DNA from: Rickettsiella grylli
GTDB lineage: Bacteria > Pseudomonadota > Gammaproteobacteria > Diplorickettsiales > Diplorickettsiaceae
Reading direction: 5' to 3'
Assembly (NCBI RefSeq): GCF_000168295.1
Contig: NZ_AAQJ02000001.1
Location: forward strand, 1,451,001 to 1,515,000
DNA: 64,000 nt
The notes below the pieces were generated by a model, which worked only from the letters and a program-made list of their open reading frames with translations, made no database searches and was not told the DNA's origin. Shown here one piece after another: positions 1 to 9,883 of this stretch. Every line of letters starts with the position of its first letter. Positions within the stretch are counted from its first letter, which is position 1. The translations under genes were made by a program, and so were the position numbers.

Positions 1-419
1 AAATTATCATAGACATCCTGAGAATGGGGATAAGGTGATTTAATACCATGATAAACACAAATGGGAAGAACAATGGGTAATTTCTTGTTTCCTTGTCTAC
101 AATATTGGTCCATCGCTGAAATCGTATATTGTAATTGCCTAAAAGCCATTAATTCGACATGGGCTGTCGATTCATGTTCAAGAATAAAAAAAATGTATCC
201 CTTTTTTTCATTGATTTGGCATTGATAAACAATATCCGAATGAATTTCACGGAATTCAGGCAAGACGAAACTTTTATCCGTTAATTGCAGCGTTTCTATA
301 TTGATTAATTTATAAATTTCAGAAGATAGCCTTGATTTAAGAAAGCTAATCGCTATGGTTTTTTTAGAGAGTGAATATTTAAACAACTTATCGTGCGCTT
401 GATGAATGGTCATGGCCAT
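1..419 (-). CDS. Rpn family recombination-promoting nuclease / putative transposase (YhgA-like), 3' end cut off by the window
   Basis: The frame encodes at least 139 residues beginning MAMTIHQAHDKLFKYSL and runs off the left edge. The opening (AHDKLFKYSL), the later ILEHESTAHVELMAFRQLQY and the segment LPIVLPICVYHG are typical of the YhgA/Rpn family, PD-(D/E)XK-fold nucleases that promote RecA-independent recombination. I chose the ATG at 419 over the in-frame ATG at 413 because AAGGA lies 9 bases upstream of it. A C-terminal fragment of the same family lies at 38348-38519, and sequence like this gene's leader recurs at 39056-39131 and perhaps 18541-18582. The product was read by hand translation; the catalytic residues were not individually checked. 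Confidence 0.8.
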   Translation of the reverse strand, partial: MAMTIHQAHDKLFKYSLSKKTIAISFLKSRLSSEIYKLINIETLQLTDKSFVLPEFREIHSDIVYQCQINEKKGYIFFILEHESTAHVELMAFRQLQYTISAMDQYCRQGNKKLPIVLPICVYHGIKSPYPHSQDVYDN

Positions 420-420
420 T

Positions 421-496
421 TCTTGTTATCCTTATTATAATGTAGTTCAAAGAAGTTTATCGAAATATATCATAAATGATAATAGTTAATCTATAT
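421..496 (-). repeat. Leader of the Rpn gene, copy 1 of a dispersed repeat
   Basis: Read on the minus strand, this untranslated leader contains GATAAACTTC (461-452) and AATAAGGATAACAAGA (436-421). Both blocks recur in the same order at 39091-39100 and 39113-39128, and the flanking A/T-rich bases also align. The rest of the gap up to 611 shows no gene. Confidence 0.6.
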
Positions 497-611
497 CTTG
501 AATAAGACATTTCTTCTTTATATGTATTATGCAATCAAGCCGCTCTTGTTCACTTAATTGACTTAACTTCAGGATGTTTTTTCAGGAACTAACCGATTAT
601 GAGGCGTAAAC

Positions 612-1235
612 TTAATCTTTTACAATCTCGATATTTTTGTCTTTGGGTATAACAAAACGAAATGTTTGTTTAGGTAGGATGGGATTGAGTTCAATGTGAG
701 AAAAATTTATCACGGTCTGTTGATCCAATTTATCGATTAAGTGCATTTCATATAATAGGTTATTTTTAAAAATTAACGTAATGTTTTGAAATAATGCATT
801 TTTATTTTTGGGAAATAATGTAAATCCTTGGATAGTTTTTAAAGGCTGGATAATAAAGCGTTGCGATAAATTTTTAGAAGATTCACTGAGCAAAGCTTGA
901 GGAGAATCAGGATCAGCTTTTGTTTGTTTTTGAACAGTTATTTGCTGTAAATTAATATCATAAAACCAAATATGCTGGCCATCTGCGATTAATAACTGTT
1001 TTGTAGGTTGATAAATTTCCCAACGAAAATGGCCGGGTCGCTGTAAGGTCATCTCTCCATTCGCTGTCTGCAAAATCTGACCTCGTGGATCGAATACGGT
1101 TTGGGTAAAATGAGCGCGGTAGGTTTGTATGTTATTTAATAACTGACTCAGCGGTTCATCGGCTAACGCGCGTTCGACGCCAAAACAAAGTAAAACGATT
1201 ATAAAGAATACTTTTAATGGATTAAAAAAGTTCAT
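612..1235 (-). CDS. lolA: Outer-membrane lipoprotein carrier protein LolA
   Basis: LolA is the periplasmic chaperone that takes lipoproteins from the LolCDE transporter to LolB at the outer membrane. The 207-residue product has a signal peptide with a hydrophobic core at residues 8-18 and likely cleavage after ALA at about 25. The mature part has the family pattern: YRAHFTQTVFDPRG, then GEMTLQRPGHFRWE, then a WFYD strand, and a C-terminal FSHIELNP. Length is normal for LolA. Its start overlaps the bioD stop by 4 bases, so it is probably translated as the last gene of the biotin operon. Confidence 0.9.
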   Translation of the reverse strand: MNFFNPLKVFFIIVLLCFGVERALADEPLSQLLNNIQTYRAHFTQTVFDPRGQILQTANGEMTLQRPGHFRWEIYQPTKQLLIADGQHIWFYDINLQQITVQKQTKADPDSPQALLSESSKNLSQRFIIQPLKTIQGFTLFPKNKNALFQNITLIFKNNLLYEMHLIDKLDQQTVINFSHIELNPILPKQTFRFVIPKDKNIEIVKD

Positions 1236-1906
1236 ACGGTATTGATCAAACGCGACCAGTCAATGTCTATATCAATTTTTTTTTCCTGATAAGGAACCAA
1301 ACTAAAAAAAGGTATTTTCATCGATCGGCTTAAATATAACCCATTCTCTTCGTAAAATTGCATTTTTGGATCAATTTGATTCGCTATACAAGCGACAATC
1401 GAAATATTTCTTTTTTTTAACACTTCATAAGTCAAGAGTGCGTGATTTAAACAACCTAAACGAAGACCCACAACAAGAATGACAGGTAAATCGAATACTT
1501 GCAACAAATCGAGCATCGTTTCTTTTCTATTTAAAGGGACTGCCGCTCCTCCAAAACCTTCTATAATGTAATAATCTTTTTTTAGGTTTAATAAAGGCCC
1601 AATTTCTCCTGCAATACGAGAAACGGTCGGTTGAAGCGCCGACTGAACAACAGCAATAGGGGGAGCCGTTGCCAATCTAAAACAAAAAGGGTTCACTTGG
1701 CTATACGAAAGCGAATGTGTTGCTGCGGTTTGGAGCGCTACCGCATCCGCATTTCGCAGTCCATCCGTTGTCCATTTTGCGCCACTCGAAACGGGTTTTA
1801 AACCCACCGTCGAATAACCACGCGTTTTCAAAAAAGATAATAAATTTAAAGCGATTGTGGTTTTGCCACTATTCGTATCGGTTCCTACAATGAAAAAACC
1901 TTTCAT
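1232..1906 (-). CDS. bioD: ATP-dependent dethiobiotin synthetase BioD
   Basis: BioD closes the ureido ring of dethiobiotin from 7,8-diaminopelargonate, CO2 and ATP in the cytoplasm. The 224-residue protein opens with FIVGTDTNSGKTT, which contains the P-loop of the family (about residues 5-17). It continues with GLKPVSSG, holding the lysine that contacts substrate, and IIEGFGGAAVPL, the BioD form of Walker B. It is fourth in the order bioB-bioF-bioC-bioD-lolA, with a 47-base gap after bioC and a 4-base overlap with lolA. Start and length are normal. Confidence 0.95.
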   Translation of the reverse strand: MKGFFIVGTDTNSGKTTIALNLLSFLKTRGYSTVGLKPVSSGAKWTTDGLRNADAVALQTAATHSLSYSQVNPFCFRLATAPPIAVVQSALQPTVSRIAGEIGPLLNLKKDYYIIEGFGGAAVPLNRKETMLDLLQVFDLPVILVVGLRLGCLNHALLTYEVLKKRNISIVACIANQIDPKMQFYEENGLYLSRSMKIPFFSLVPYQEKKIDIDIDWSRLINTV

Positions 1907-1953
1907 ATATTTTTATAACATTAAAAAACTAGAAAAATGATGTTCAAACACGC

Positions 1954-2823
1954 TTAACCACGAATAATGCTTTTCAAAGGAATCTTAATCTCATGAAGAC
2001 TATTCTGCTTCGGTTTTTTTTCAATTGACCACGCATGACCGTAAATAATTTCCCAAGTGGCTGGCAATTTCCCCGTTGAGTTCCGGAAAGCTTCGTAGGC
2101 ATCTAATAATTTGTTTAAACTTCCTTTTGAAGTCAGGCTACGTCGACGATCATGACTAAGATTTTGTACGCCTAGTTTTTTTAATTCTTTTAATAAATCT
2201 AAAACTTCTGAATACAATAAAGTAAAATATTCAAGATCGACCACAGAATCTAAAAAAGAAGCTTGTAATAAATGATCGCCTAGATCGTGCATATCTAAAA
2301 ATAAATGCACATGCGTGTAATGATCAATAGTTTTCCAACAATCTCTTAATTCTTTTAATGTATCAGGCCCGACCATCGAAAAAAGCAATAATCCTCCCGG
2401 TTTGAGTATGCGACGAATTTCATTCAAACTCCTCTTTAAATCGTAGCTCCAATGCAACATCAAATTAGAATAGACCAATTCAAAACGATGATCATTAAAA
2501 GGTAAATATTCAGCCGTTCCATTAATCCAATGCGTATCAGACCATTGATATTTTTTTTCTTTAATTTGAGCTTGTTTTAACATCCCATTCGATTTATCAA
2601 GGCCTATTATTTTAGCCGTAGGATATAATTTCTTTAAAAGTGCTGTGAAATAGCCTGTCCCGCAACCTAAATCTAATACGGTTTGTGGCTGTAAACGAAT
2701 TCCTCTCAAACGATCGAGCAACGCTTCTCCTACCCGTTGTTGTAGTATAGCGACTTCATCATACGTTTTTGCCGCTTTATTAAAACGACAAGCGATTTGG
2801 ATCTCATCTAACGTGTTTATCAT
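1954..2823 (-). CDS. bioC: Malonyl-ACP O-methyltransferase BioC
   Basis: BioC methylates malonyl-ACP so that fatty-acid synthesis can build a pimeloyl-ACP methyl ester. The 289-residue product has a class I SAM-binding core: VLDLGCGTGYFTALL at about residues 49-63, IIGLDKS, and ILKPGGLLLFSMVGPDTLKE, the last typical of BioC. It overlaps bioF by 4 bases. The usual partner, the esterase BioH that removes the methyl group, is not found next to it or elsewhere in the window. Confidence 0.93.
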   Translation of the reverse strand: MINTLDEIQIACRFNKAAKTYDEVAILQQRVGEALLDRLRGIRLQPQTVLDLGCGTGYFTALLKKLYPTAKIIGLDKSNGMLKQAQIKEKKYQWSDTHWINGTAEYLPFNDHRFELVYSNLMLHWSYDLKRSLNEIRRILKPGGLLLFSMVGPDTLKELRDCWKTIDHYTHVHLFLDMHDLGDHLLQASFLDSVVDLEYFTLLYSEVLDLLKELKKLGVQNLSHDRRRSLTSKGSLNKLLDAYEAFRNSTGKLPATWEIIYGHAWSIEKKPKQNSLHEIKIPLKSIIRG

Positions 2824-3980
2824 TTATTTTTTATCATTTTTAATCCCAGCGCTATTTGTTTTAACAGCCGATTAATTTCACTTTTAGAGTGTAATATACT
2901 CAAATTAATTCGTAAACGAGACGTCTTTTCAGCAACCGTGGGGGGGCGGATTGCGTGAACTAAAAAGCCTTTTTGCAATAAATAGGCAGATAGCGCCATG
3001 GTTTGTTTCGTATCTTTCACTAAAATCGGTTGTATGGGGGTATTAGACGGTAATAATGGCAATTCTAATTGTTTTGCCACTTGTTTAAACGTATGAATTA
3101 AATCCCACAATTTTTCTCTCCGCCACGTTTCTTTTTGCAATAACAATAAGCTCGTATAGGCCGCCTTCACGAAAGCGGCGGGTAACGCTGTGGTATACAT
3201 ATAAGGTCGTGCAAATTGAATCAGATTCTCTATAATGGCTGCGTTCGAGGCTACAAATCCACCAAAACATCCAAATGCTTTACCAAACCCTCCGGATAAA
3301 ATATCGGGTTTACAGCCAAAGTGTTCACACGTCCCTGCGCCGTTTTCCCCTAATACCCCTATACCATGGGCATCATCAACGAGCAAGAGGGATGAAAAAT
3401 GTTGGGCTATTTCAATTAAAGCGGGTAGGGGAGCAATATCCCCATCCATGCTAAATACACCATCGGTCATAATAAATTTGTATGGAGCAGAAGACTGTGT
3501 GAGGTGTTTTTTTAAGCTAGCCAGATTATTATGCTTATAACGTTTCAATAGGGCATCACTTAATTTTGCTCCATCCAGTAAAGAAGCGTGGCTTAATTTG
3601 TCTGCAAATAATGCGGTTCCTCGCTGTAATAAGCCGCCTAATAAACCTAAATTAGCCATATACCCTGTAGAAAATACAAGCACTTTAGGAAAATTAAGAA
3701 ATTCAGCTAACGCCAATTCGAGTTCCTGATGGAATCGATTATAGGCGCCAAGAAGATAAGATGAACCGCTACCGACCCCAAAATCATCGACAGCTTGTTT
3801 AAACGCTTTTATTACCGCGGAATGTTGAGCTAAACCTAAATAATCATTCGAAGAAAAAAAACTAACGTATTTCTGTTGATAACACCGCTGCATTCCGTGT
3901 TGTCTTTGTAAAACTTGACGTTCTCTCAATAAACCTTTTTCTTTATGTTGTGATAATAATTTCTGGAAAATCAAAGACAT
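2820..3980 (-). CDS. bioF: 8-amino-7-oxononanoate synthase BioF
   Basis: BioF is a PLP enzyme that condenses pimeloyl-ACP with L-alanine to 8-amino-7-oxononanoate. The 386-residue protein shows [13 protein letters not shown] near the start, [26 protein letters not shown] around residue 200, and [13 protein letters not shown], which carries the PLP-binding lysine. These are the ordered motifs of the alpha-oxoamine synthase family. It overlaps bioB by 10 bases and bioC by 4 bases, so translation of the three genes is likely coupled. Confidence 0.95.
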   Translation of the reverse strand: MSLIFQKLLSQHKEKGLLRERQVLQRQHGMQRCYQQKYVSFFSSNDYLGLAQHSAVIKAFKQAVDDFGVGSGSSYLLGAYNRFHQELELALAEFLNFPKVLVFSTGYMANLGLLGGLLQRGTALFADKLSHASLLDGAKLSDALLKRYKHNNLASLKKHLTQSSAPYKFIMTDGVFSMDGDIAPLPALIEIAQHFSSLLLVDDAHGIGVLGENGAGTCEHFGCKPDILSGGFGKAFGCFGGFVASNAAIIENLIQFARPYMYTTALPAAFVKAAYTSLLLLQKETWRREKLWDLIHTFKQVAKQLELPLLPSNTPIQPILVKDTKQTMALSAYLLQKGFLVHAIRPPTVAEKTSRLRINLSILHSKSEINRLLKQIALGLKMIKNK

Positions 3981-4951
3981 GTTTGCAATTGGGTATCAAA
4001 CAAAACCGGTTCTAAACCTAATTTTTTTAATAATGTAATATCCTGCTGAGGAGAAACATTTTCTGTCGTTAATAATTTTTCACCATAATGGAGAGAATTC
4101 GCCCCTGCGAAAAAACATAATGTTTGTGCTTCTTCACTTAAGCTATCCCGACCTGCCGATAAACGAATCATACTACGTGGTAACATAATACGCGCAACAG
4201 CAATGACGCGTATAAATTCAATCGTGTCAATAGGCGATTTGTGGGCTAACGGGGTTCCGGGAATAGGAATTAATTTATTTAATGTCACACTTTTAGGTTG
4301 CTCCGGTAAATTAGCCAATTGTTGGAGAAGACCCACGCGATCATCTTGTGTTTCCCCCATGCCCAAAATTCCTCCACAACAGACCTTTATCCCTGCCTCT
4401 CGAACGCGTGATAACGTTTCTAAACGTTCTTGATAGGTTCGTGTTGAAATAATGGTCTCATAATATTCGGGAGAGGTATCTAAATTGTGATTATAATAAT
4501 CTAAACCAACCTCAGATAATTGCTTTGCTTGTTCTTTATTTAACATACCTAATGTAGCGCAAGCCTCTAAGTCAAGGGCTTTGATTGCGACGATCATTTC
4601 GAGAATATTCATAAACGCTTTTTTAGGGGGACTACGCCATGCAGCGGCAATACAAAATCGACCTACTCCTTTTTCTTTTGCTTTTTTTGCGGCCTTTTTT
4701 ACTTCTTCTAGCGACATTAAAGGCTCTTTTTTCAAGCCGGTATTATAATGTCCGCTCTGGGGACAATAGGCGCAATCCTCGGGGCATAAACCGGTTTTAA
4801 TATTCAGTAAGCTACTCACCTGGATTGCGTTAGACTGAAAAGATTGACGGTGAATGGTCTGTGCTTGATAAATTAAATCGTTGAAAGGAGACTGGAAAAG
4901 AATACGAATTTGATCAGAGGTCCAATCATGGCGGATTACAAAATTCGACAT
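3971..4951 (-). CDS. bioB: Biotin synthase BioB (radical SAM)
   Basis: BioB inserts sulfur into dethiobiotin to make biotin. The 326-residue protein has the radical-SAM cluster motif [12 protein letters not shown] at about residues 56-67 (CxxxCxxC), then [25 protein letters not shown] and [11 protein letters not shown], the usual BioB signatures, and the conserved arginine segment MIRLSAGR. It is the first gene of the operon bioB-bioF-bioC-bioD-lolA and has a good promoter just upstream (4979-5007). Confidence 0.96.
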   Translation of the reverse strand: MSNFVIRHDWTSDQIRILFQSPFNDLIYQAQTIHRQSFQSNAIQVSSLLNIKTGLCPEDCAYCPQSGHYNTGLKKEPLMSLEEVKKAAKKAKEKGVGRFCIAAAWRSPPKKAFMNILEMIVAIKALDLEACATLGMLNKEQAKQLSEVGLDYYNHNLDTSPEYYETIISTRTYQERLETLSRVREAGIKVCCGGILGMGETQDDRVGLLQQLANLPEQPKSVTLNKLIPIPGTPLAHKSPIDTIEFIRVIAVARIMLPRSMIRLSAGRDSLSEEAQTLCFFAGANSLHYGEKLLTTENVSPQQDITLLKKLGLEPVLFDTQLQTCL

Positions 4952-4978
4952 AATAATTTCTTACATCATAAAATTGCC

Positions 4979-5007
4979 AACATAAAGTGAATAGCCATTA
5001 TTGTCAA
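4979..5007 (-). promoter_or_regulatory. Predicted sigma-70 promoter of the bioBFCD-lolA operon
   Basis: On the minus strand TTGACA (5007-5002) is followed after 17 bases by TATGTT (4984-4979), 28 bases before the bioB start codon. GTTGACAAT around the -35 is echoed as GTTGGCAAT after the -10, a direct repeat that could bind a regulator. No classical BirA operator palindrome is visible here. Confidence 0.5.
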
Positions 5008-5024
5008 CTTTTCCCTAAACGCCC

Positions 5025-5948
5025 TTAATGAGGGAAATGAAACCCCGTGGCTAATACGGTCATGAATACAATGACGATTAAAAAAATCCAACTCAAACGA
5101 TCCTTTACTGTAATCACAACGGGATCATCATCTATTTTTCCTTCTCGTGCTAATTGCCACATATGATGAAGCCACATAAAAAGACAAGGACAAATGAACC
5201 ATAATAATAATGGACTCGAATAAAAAAACTGTGCTTTTGGTGAATAAATATAAAAAATAAAAATCAAAATGGATAAAATTCCGCTACTCCGTCCCAACAC
5301 AGCCAAACGGGTTTTATCGTTTAATTGGTAAGCACGTCCTGGTATTGAAAATTTATTTTTTAGTCCTAAAAGAGCAAGCTCTGCATAACGCTTCAGTAAC
5401 GCTAAACTGAAAAATAAAGATAAAACAAAAAAAATCAGCCACCATGAAAATCCATTTTTAATCAACGTCATCCCTGCAAATACACGTAATGAATATAAAC
5501 TCGCCAATAAAAAAGCATCTATCCATTTTATTTTTTTAATAAAAAAAGTATAGATTAATGTCAAACTATAATAACTTAAAGCAGTCATTAAAAAACGATA
5601 AGGTAAAAAAATTGAAAAACTCAATGCGATTAAAGCGAATAAAGGTGAAAAAATATAGCCTACGTTAAGTGGTAATGTACCGGAAGCAAAAGGTCTTTTT
5701 TGTTTTTTTATATCCTGCTGATCCGTTTTTAAATCAGCTAGATCATTGATTAAATAAGCACTCGAAGCAAACAAACAAAAAACGATACTCCCTAAAAATA
5801 CATTTCCTATCGCAATCGTATTAAAATATTGATGCCCTACCAGAAGAGGAATAAATAATAAACCATTTTTTATGGCATGATAGGGTCTTATCGCTTTGAA
5901 GCAGGCGCTTATTTTACTGTTTTTTTTACTATTAATTTTTTTGCTCAA
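5025..5948 (-). CDS. UbiA-family prenyltransferase, decaprenyl-phosphate phosphoribosyltransferase (DPPR synthase) type
   Basis: The 307-residue integral membrane protein has about nine hydrophobic segments. The first aspartate-rich motif is NDLADLKTDQQD (68-79), followed by KKQKRPFASG. The opening RPYHAIKNGLLFIPLL, with its KN pair, is typical of the subgroup that transfers phosphoribose to polyprenyl phosphate, not of ubiquinone UbiA. In many bacteria this domain follows an N-terminal HAD domain; here it stands alone. It lies between bioB and bioA but has no evident link to biotin. A DprE1-like oxidase at 48933-50276 may act on its product. The substrate is an inference from family. Confidence 0.75.
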   Translation of the reverse strand: MSKKINSKKNSKISACFKAIRPYHAIKNGLLFIPLLVGHQYFNTIAIGNVFLGSIVFCLFASSAYLINDLADLKTDQQDIKKQKRPFASGTLPLNVGYIFSPLFALIALSFSIFLPYRFLMTALSYYSLTLIYTFFIKKIKWIDAFLLASLYSLRVFAGMTLIKNGFSWWLIFFVLSLFFSLALLKRYAELALLGLKNKFSIPGRAYQLNDKTRLAVLGRSSGILSILIFIFYIYSPKAQFFYSSPLLLWFICPCLFMWLHHMWQLAREGKIDDDPVVITVKDRLSWIFLIVIVFMTVLATGFHFPH

Positions 5949-6043
5949 AATTTTTGTTTTTTAAATAGAATGTATCCCAATAAAAATAGATTTTTACACT
6001 TCATGGATAAATAAAAATTGGCTCTCGCCCCAATGGATTAACG

Positions 6044-6094
6044 CGTTTTAATCGATGAATGCCTTTCCATTTCCAATGCATATGAATTAAAACG
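6044..6094. promoter_or_regulatory. Spaced inverted repeat upstream of bioA
   Basis: CGTTTTAAT (6044-6052) and its exact complement ATTAAAACG (6086-6094) are separated by 33 bases in the 196-base gap between the divergent UbiA-type gene and bioA. It could be an operator or a chance pair in AT-rich DNA. No BirA box was recognised in this gap. Confidence 0.25.
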
Positions 6095-6144
6095 TACATT
6101 TTTAGCCATTTTTGTGATTAACTGTTTCTTTTTTACCCTATTTT

Positions 6145-7491
6145 ATGAATCTAATCAATCGCGACTTACAATGTATTTGGCATCCGTGCTCTCAAATGAA
6201 GGATTATGAAACGTTCCCGCCTTTAATAATCAAAAAAGCCTATGGTTCTTATATAGAGCTTAAAGAGGGTAGGAAAATAATAGACGCTATCTCAAGTTGG
6301 TGGTGTAAGTCATTAGGTCATAACCATCCCCGCTTAAAATCAGCACTTAAAGCGCAATGTGATGACTTCGAGCATGTCATATTTGCCAATTCTACGTATG
6401 AGATTATCATCCAACTGTCTGAAAAATTAAGCCAAATTTGCCAAGGTTTAAACAAAGTATTTTATGCCAACGAAGGTTCTTCAGCGGTTGAAATTGCGCT
6501 AAAAATGAGTCTACATGCGCAACGATTATGCGGTCAAACTCAACGTATTCAATTTACAGCATTACAAAATGGCTACCATGGTGAAACGTTTATGGCATTA
6601 GGCCTCAGTGATCTTGGTCTTTATCGTAGCGCTTATGAAGCCCATTTAATACAACCAAAATTTATACAAAACCTCCCTTATGTCCATTCTACGACTGATC
6701 CACTCTGGCGCGATTGTTCAAGTGTCTGGCCATCTATTGAGGAACAGCTTGAAAAACAAGCCAAAAATTTAGCGGCTATTATTGTCGAGCCGATAGTCCA
6801 GGGGGCTGGGGGCATGAAAATCTACAGTCAAGATTTTCTTTATCGGTTAAGAAAATGGACCAAAGCACACGGTATTTATTTAATTGCCGACGAAATAATG
6901 ACAGGACTCGGTAGAACCGGTCGAATTTTAGCCTGTGAATATGCAAAAATAAAACCTGATTTTATCTGTTTAAGCAAAGGACTCACCTCCGGTTGGTTGC
7001 CGATGAGTGTCGTACTCACACACGATAGAATTTATAATTTATTTTACGATGATTACAATACTGGAAAAAGTTTTTTGCATTCTCACACATTCAGCGGCAA
7101 TGCGTTAGCCGCTGCTATCGCTTTAGAATGCTTCGCTATCTTAGAAGATGAAAAAATAATAAAACAGGTCAATGAAAAAGAAATTATTTTAAGGAAATTC
7201 ATGGAAGAAGTGAATCAAAAAACTCATCGTTTAGTGAATATCCGGGGCATTGGCGCCATCGTCGCTGCCGATTTAGCATTAAAAGAAAATGAAAAAAACC
7301 AACGCATAGGCTATCGAATTTTCCAGCATGCCTTAGATTTAGGCGCATGGCTTCGCCCTTTAGGAAACACAATCTACTGGCTTCCTCCTTTGAATATAAC
7401 CCTATCGACCCTTGAGGAATTAAGGGACATTACTACACTTTCTATAAAACGAGTATTTAATAAAAAAATAGATCTTAAAATTAAAAATTAA
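6145..7491 (+). CDS. bioA: Adenosylmethionine-8-amino-7-oxononanoate aminotransferase BioA
   Basis: BioA uses S-adenosylmethionine as amino donor to make 7,8-diaminopelargonate, the step between BioF and BioD. The 448-residue class III aminotransferase shows IWHPCSQMKDYE at the start, ISSWWCKSLGHNHP, YHGETFMALGLSD, IADEIMTGLGRTG and LSKGLTSGWLPM, where the lysine binds PLP. It is divergent from the bioB operon with the UbiA-type gene between them. Its 3' end overlaps that of the convergent VUT gene by 4 bases. Confidence 0.95.
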   Translation: MNLINRDLQCIWHPCSQMKDYETFPPLIIKKAYGSYIELKEGRKIIDAISSWWCKSLGHNHPRLKSALKAQCDDFEHVIFANSTYEIIIQLSEKLSQICQGLNKVFYANEGSSAVEIALKMSLHAQRLCGQTQRIQFTALQNGYHGETFMALGLSDLGLYRSAYEAHLIQPKFIQNLPYVHSTTDPLWRDCSSVWPSIEEQLEKQAKNLAAIIVEPIVQGAGGMKIYSQDFLYRLRKWTKAHGIYLIADEIMTGLGRTGRILACEYAKIKPDFICLSKGLTSGWLPMSVVLTHDRIYNLFYDDYNTGKSFLHSHTFSGNALAAAIALECFAILEDEKIIKQVNEKEIILRKFMEEVNQKTHRLVNIRGIGAIVAADLALKENEKNQRIGYRIFQHALDLGAWLRPLGNTIYWLPPLNITLSTLEELRDITTLSIKRVFNKKIDLKIKN

Positions 7492-8015
7492 CGCTGATTA
7501 ATGGCAACCATTGTTAGATGAGTTAAACGACGTCTTTCTCGATTTCGCCAGGCATACCAAACAATGAATACCCCTATAATTTTAGCCAGTGATAAAATCA
7601 TGACAGCAAGCCCATTTAATTGATGAACAATCCACAAAAATACGCTGCTATCGATAGGCGCACTTAAGGTCGCAGACCACAGTATACGTTGTGACAAAGC
7701 GCGTTTCGTAAACGTATACACCGACCAATCCATCAACTCCGCAATTAAAAACGCACTCATACTCGCAATTGCTAAAGTCTTACTGGCTAAAAAGTAGCTG
7801 ATTAAACTACCCACAAACATGGTCAAAATAACTTTATGTTCTATTTCCCGCTGAGCAAAATCTCTTAACACATAAACGATTCCCACCGTCCAATCCATTG
7901 GAGAAATTTCGGTGTTCATCACTTGCATTAACGGAACATACGCAAATAATGTATTCACAAGGACGATTAAACTAACGTAAGCCACATTATATTTGTAATT
8001 CAATAAACCTTTCAT
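7488..8015 (-). CDS. VUT-family transporter (YhhQ-like, possible queuosine-precursor transporter)
   Basis: The 175-residue protein is mostly hydrophobic, with five or six membrane segments. GIVYVLRDFAQREIEHK at about residues 45-61 and the later FLIAELMDWSVYTFTKR are signatures of the vitamin-uptake/YhhQ family (PF02592). YhhQ of E. coli imports preQ0/preQ1, so a queuosine-precursor role is likely but not proven. It is slightly shorter than YhhQ (about 220 residues). It is convergent with bioA and lies 20 bases downstream of rpoS on the same strand. Confidence 0.8.
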   Translation of the reverse strand: MKGLLNYKYNVAYVSLIVLVNTLFAYVPLMQVMNTEISPMDWTVGIVYVLRDFAQREIEHKVILTMFVGSLISYFLASKTLAIASMSAFLIAELMDWSVYTFTKRALSQRILWSATLSAPIDSSVFLWIVHQLNGLAVMILSLAKIIGVFIVWYAWRNRERRRLTHLTMVAINQR

Positions 8016-8035
8016 ATTTCTTCGTTTTTTAAAAA

Positions 8036-9028
8036 TTAATCGTAGAGTAAATTGGAAAAAAATCCTTGTTTTTCCATTATTTTTCGTAATGTTTTCAAGC
8101 CTTCCACCTGAATTTGGCGAACGCGCTCTCGTGTTAAACCAATCACTTCACCCACTTCTTCAAGGGTCATGCGATCACAACCTAATAAACCATAGCGCCG
8201 GGCAATCACTTCTCGTTGATTCGTGGATAATTGTTTAAGCCAGCCCTCTAAACGTTTACGCAAATTTTCACCTTCTAAAATATGTTCAGGATCATTTTCG
8301 CGATTATCGGACAAGGTTTCAAGCAAAGGTTTATCTGCCTCGCTGCTCGCAGGTGCATCAACAGACGTAATATGCTCATTCAATCCGAGCATTCGTTCCA
8401 CTTCTTCAAAAGGTCTATCAAGCCATTTAGCAATTTCATCTGAAGTGGGTTTATGATCCAATTTTTGAGTCAATTCTCTTGCGGCTTGTAAATAAACATT
8501 AAGCTCTTTCACCACATGGATCGGTAAACGAACCGTTCGTGCTTGGTTCATAATGGCCCGTTCAATGGCTTGGCGCACCCACCACGTTGCATACGTCGAA
8601 AAACGAAAGCCTCTTTCCGGATCGAATTTTTCTACGGCATGCATTAAACCTAAATTACCTTCTTCTATCAAATCCAAAAATTGTAATCCACGATTATTAT
8701 AATGTCTGGCTATTTTTACAACTAAACGTAAATTACTTTCTATCATTCGTTTTCGAGCATCTTGATCCCCTTTTGCAATGAGTCGTGCGTAATAAACTTC
8801 TTCTTCAGCGGATAATAAAGGAGAAAAACCTATTTCATTTAAATACAACTGCGTAGCACCTAATGTCTCATCACGTCTCACATATTTGTGAGGTGTTGAG
8901 ATTTCATTTTCATTTAGTTCACGATGCGCTAAAATTTTTTCTTTATTTTCAAAAACGCATTCAGATACTGGATGATTTTTCTGTTTTCTACTTCCTTTCT
9001 TTTTAAATGCATTCCCTTTTTTTCCCAT
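8036..9028 (-). CDS. rpoS: RNA polymerase sigma factor RpoS
   Basis: RpoS is the stationary-phase/general stress sigma factor. The 330-residue product has a basic N-terminal tail. Region 1.2 reads [19 protein letters not shown]. Region 2 contains [39 protein letters not shown] and [17 protein letters not shown]. Region 4 has [18 protein letters not shown]. Spacing matches RpoS rather than RpoD (no long non-conserved region). GGGAGAG upstream supports the start. The neighbouring surE and yqaA are the usual company of rpoS, but nlpD and pcm are absent. Confidence 0.93.
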   Translation of the reverse strand: MGKKGNAFKKKGSRKQKNHPVSECVFENKEKILAHRELNENEISTPHKYVRRDETLGATQLYLNEIGFSPLLSAEEEVYYARLIAKGDQDARKRMIESNLRLVVKIARHYNNRGLQFLDLIEEGNLGLMHAVEKFDPERGFRFSTYATWWVRQAIERAIMNQARTVRLPIHVVKELNVYLQAARELTQKLDHKPTSDEIAKWLDRPFEEVERMLGLNEHITSVDAPASSEADKPLLETLSDNRENDPEHILEGENLRKRLEGWLKQLSTNQREVIARRYGLLGCDRMTLEEVGEVIGLTRERVRQIQVEGLKTLRKIMEKQGFFSNLLYD

Positions 9029-9246
9029 AGATGAACTCTCCCTAAGTTAATTAATTGAGATATTTAAGCAATGTGTTACGCGCTATTTTTAGTGTAATTA
9101 AGCGTCTATATATTAGAATCAGAATGAATTGAAAATTTTTTTATCGACGATATAAGTACAACTGCCAAACAATCCCGTTGAGCATCGAATAGGTTATTTT
9201 TAATTATGAAATTAAATAGAAAACGTTTATACGATTGGTTCCTTCC

Positions 9247-9831
9247 CTAACTCCATCGTTTAAGAAAAGCGAAAATAACAACTGCCAGTAATAATACACA
9301 CCCCACGAACCGGCCAATATAACCCCGTAATAATTTATCAAGATGAGTGCCGCCACAACGCATTAAAAAAGCAACGATAAAAAACCGACCACCACGACCC
9401 ACCCATGACCCCAAGATAAAGGGTAATAATGCAACATGCAAGGCCCCGGCCGCTATCGTAAATAACTTATAAGGAATCGGTGTAAACCCTACCAAAAAAA
9501 GTATCCAAAAATTCCAGTGGTTAAATCCTTGTTCAATTTGTTGATAAAATTTTTCATATCCAAATTGTAAAATATAGGGATGTATCCAATCAAATGCGAT
9601 ATTTCCTATCCAATAACCCAACAATCCTCCCAAAACGGAAGCAACGGTCGTCAAAAACGCATATCGCCACGCATATTCAGGTTTAGCTAAAGACATGGGC
9701 GCTAACATAACATCGGGTGGGATAGGAAAAAATGAAGACTCGGCAAAACTTAAAATGAATAGATAATAAGGGGCACATTTATGCTGAGCCAATGCAAGCA
9801 TTTTGTCATAACGCTTTGAAAAATACTTCAT
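9247..9831 (-). CDS. YqaA family membrane protein (DedA/SNARE-associated superfamily)
   Basis: Read from the ATG at 9831 the product is 194 residues. A longer frame opens at 9921 inside surE, but AAAAGG lies 8 bases before the 9831 start and the family normally begins near MKYFSKRYDKMLAL. Several membrane segments surround ESSFFPIPPDVMLAPM and GFTPIPYKLFTIAAGAL, the DedA-type re-entrant loop motifs seen in YqaA. In many gammaproteobacteria yqaA lies in the surE-pcm-yqaA-nlpD-rpoS cluster, which matches its place here. Lipid scrambling or transport is the family role; the specific substrate is unknown. Confidence 0.8.
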   Translation of the reverse strand: MKYFSKRYDKMLALAQHKCAPYYLFILSFAESSFFPIPPDVMLAPMSLAKPEYAWRYAFLTTVASVLGGLLGYWIGNIAFDWIHPYILQFGYEKFYQQIEQGFNHWNFWILFLVGFTPIPYKLFTIAAGALHVALLPFILGSWVGRGGRFFIVAFLMRCGGTHLDKLLRGYIGRFVGCVLLLAVVIFAFLKRWS

Positions 9832-9883
9832 GGCTTGAACCTTTTCAACTAAAAATACCGATAAAGTTTTACAAAAAAACAAT

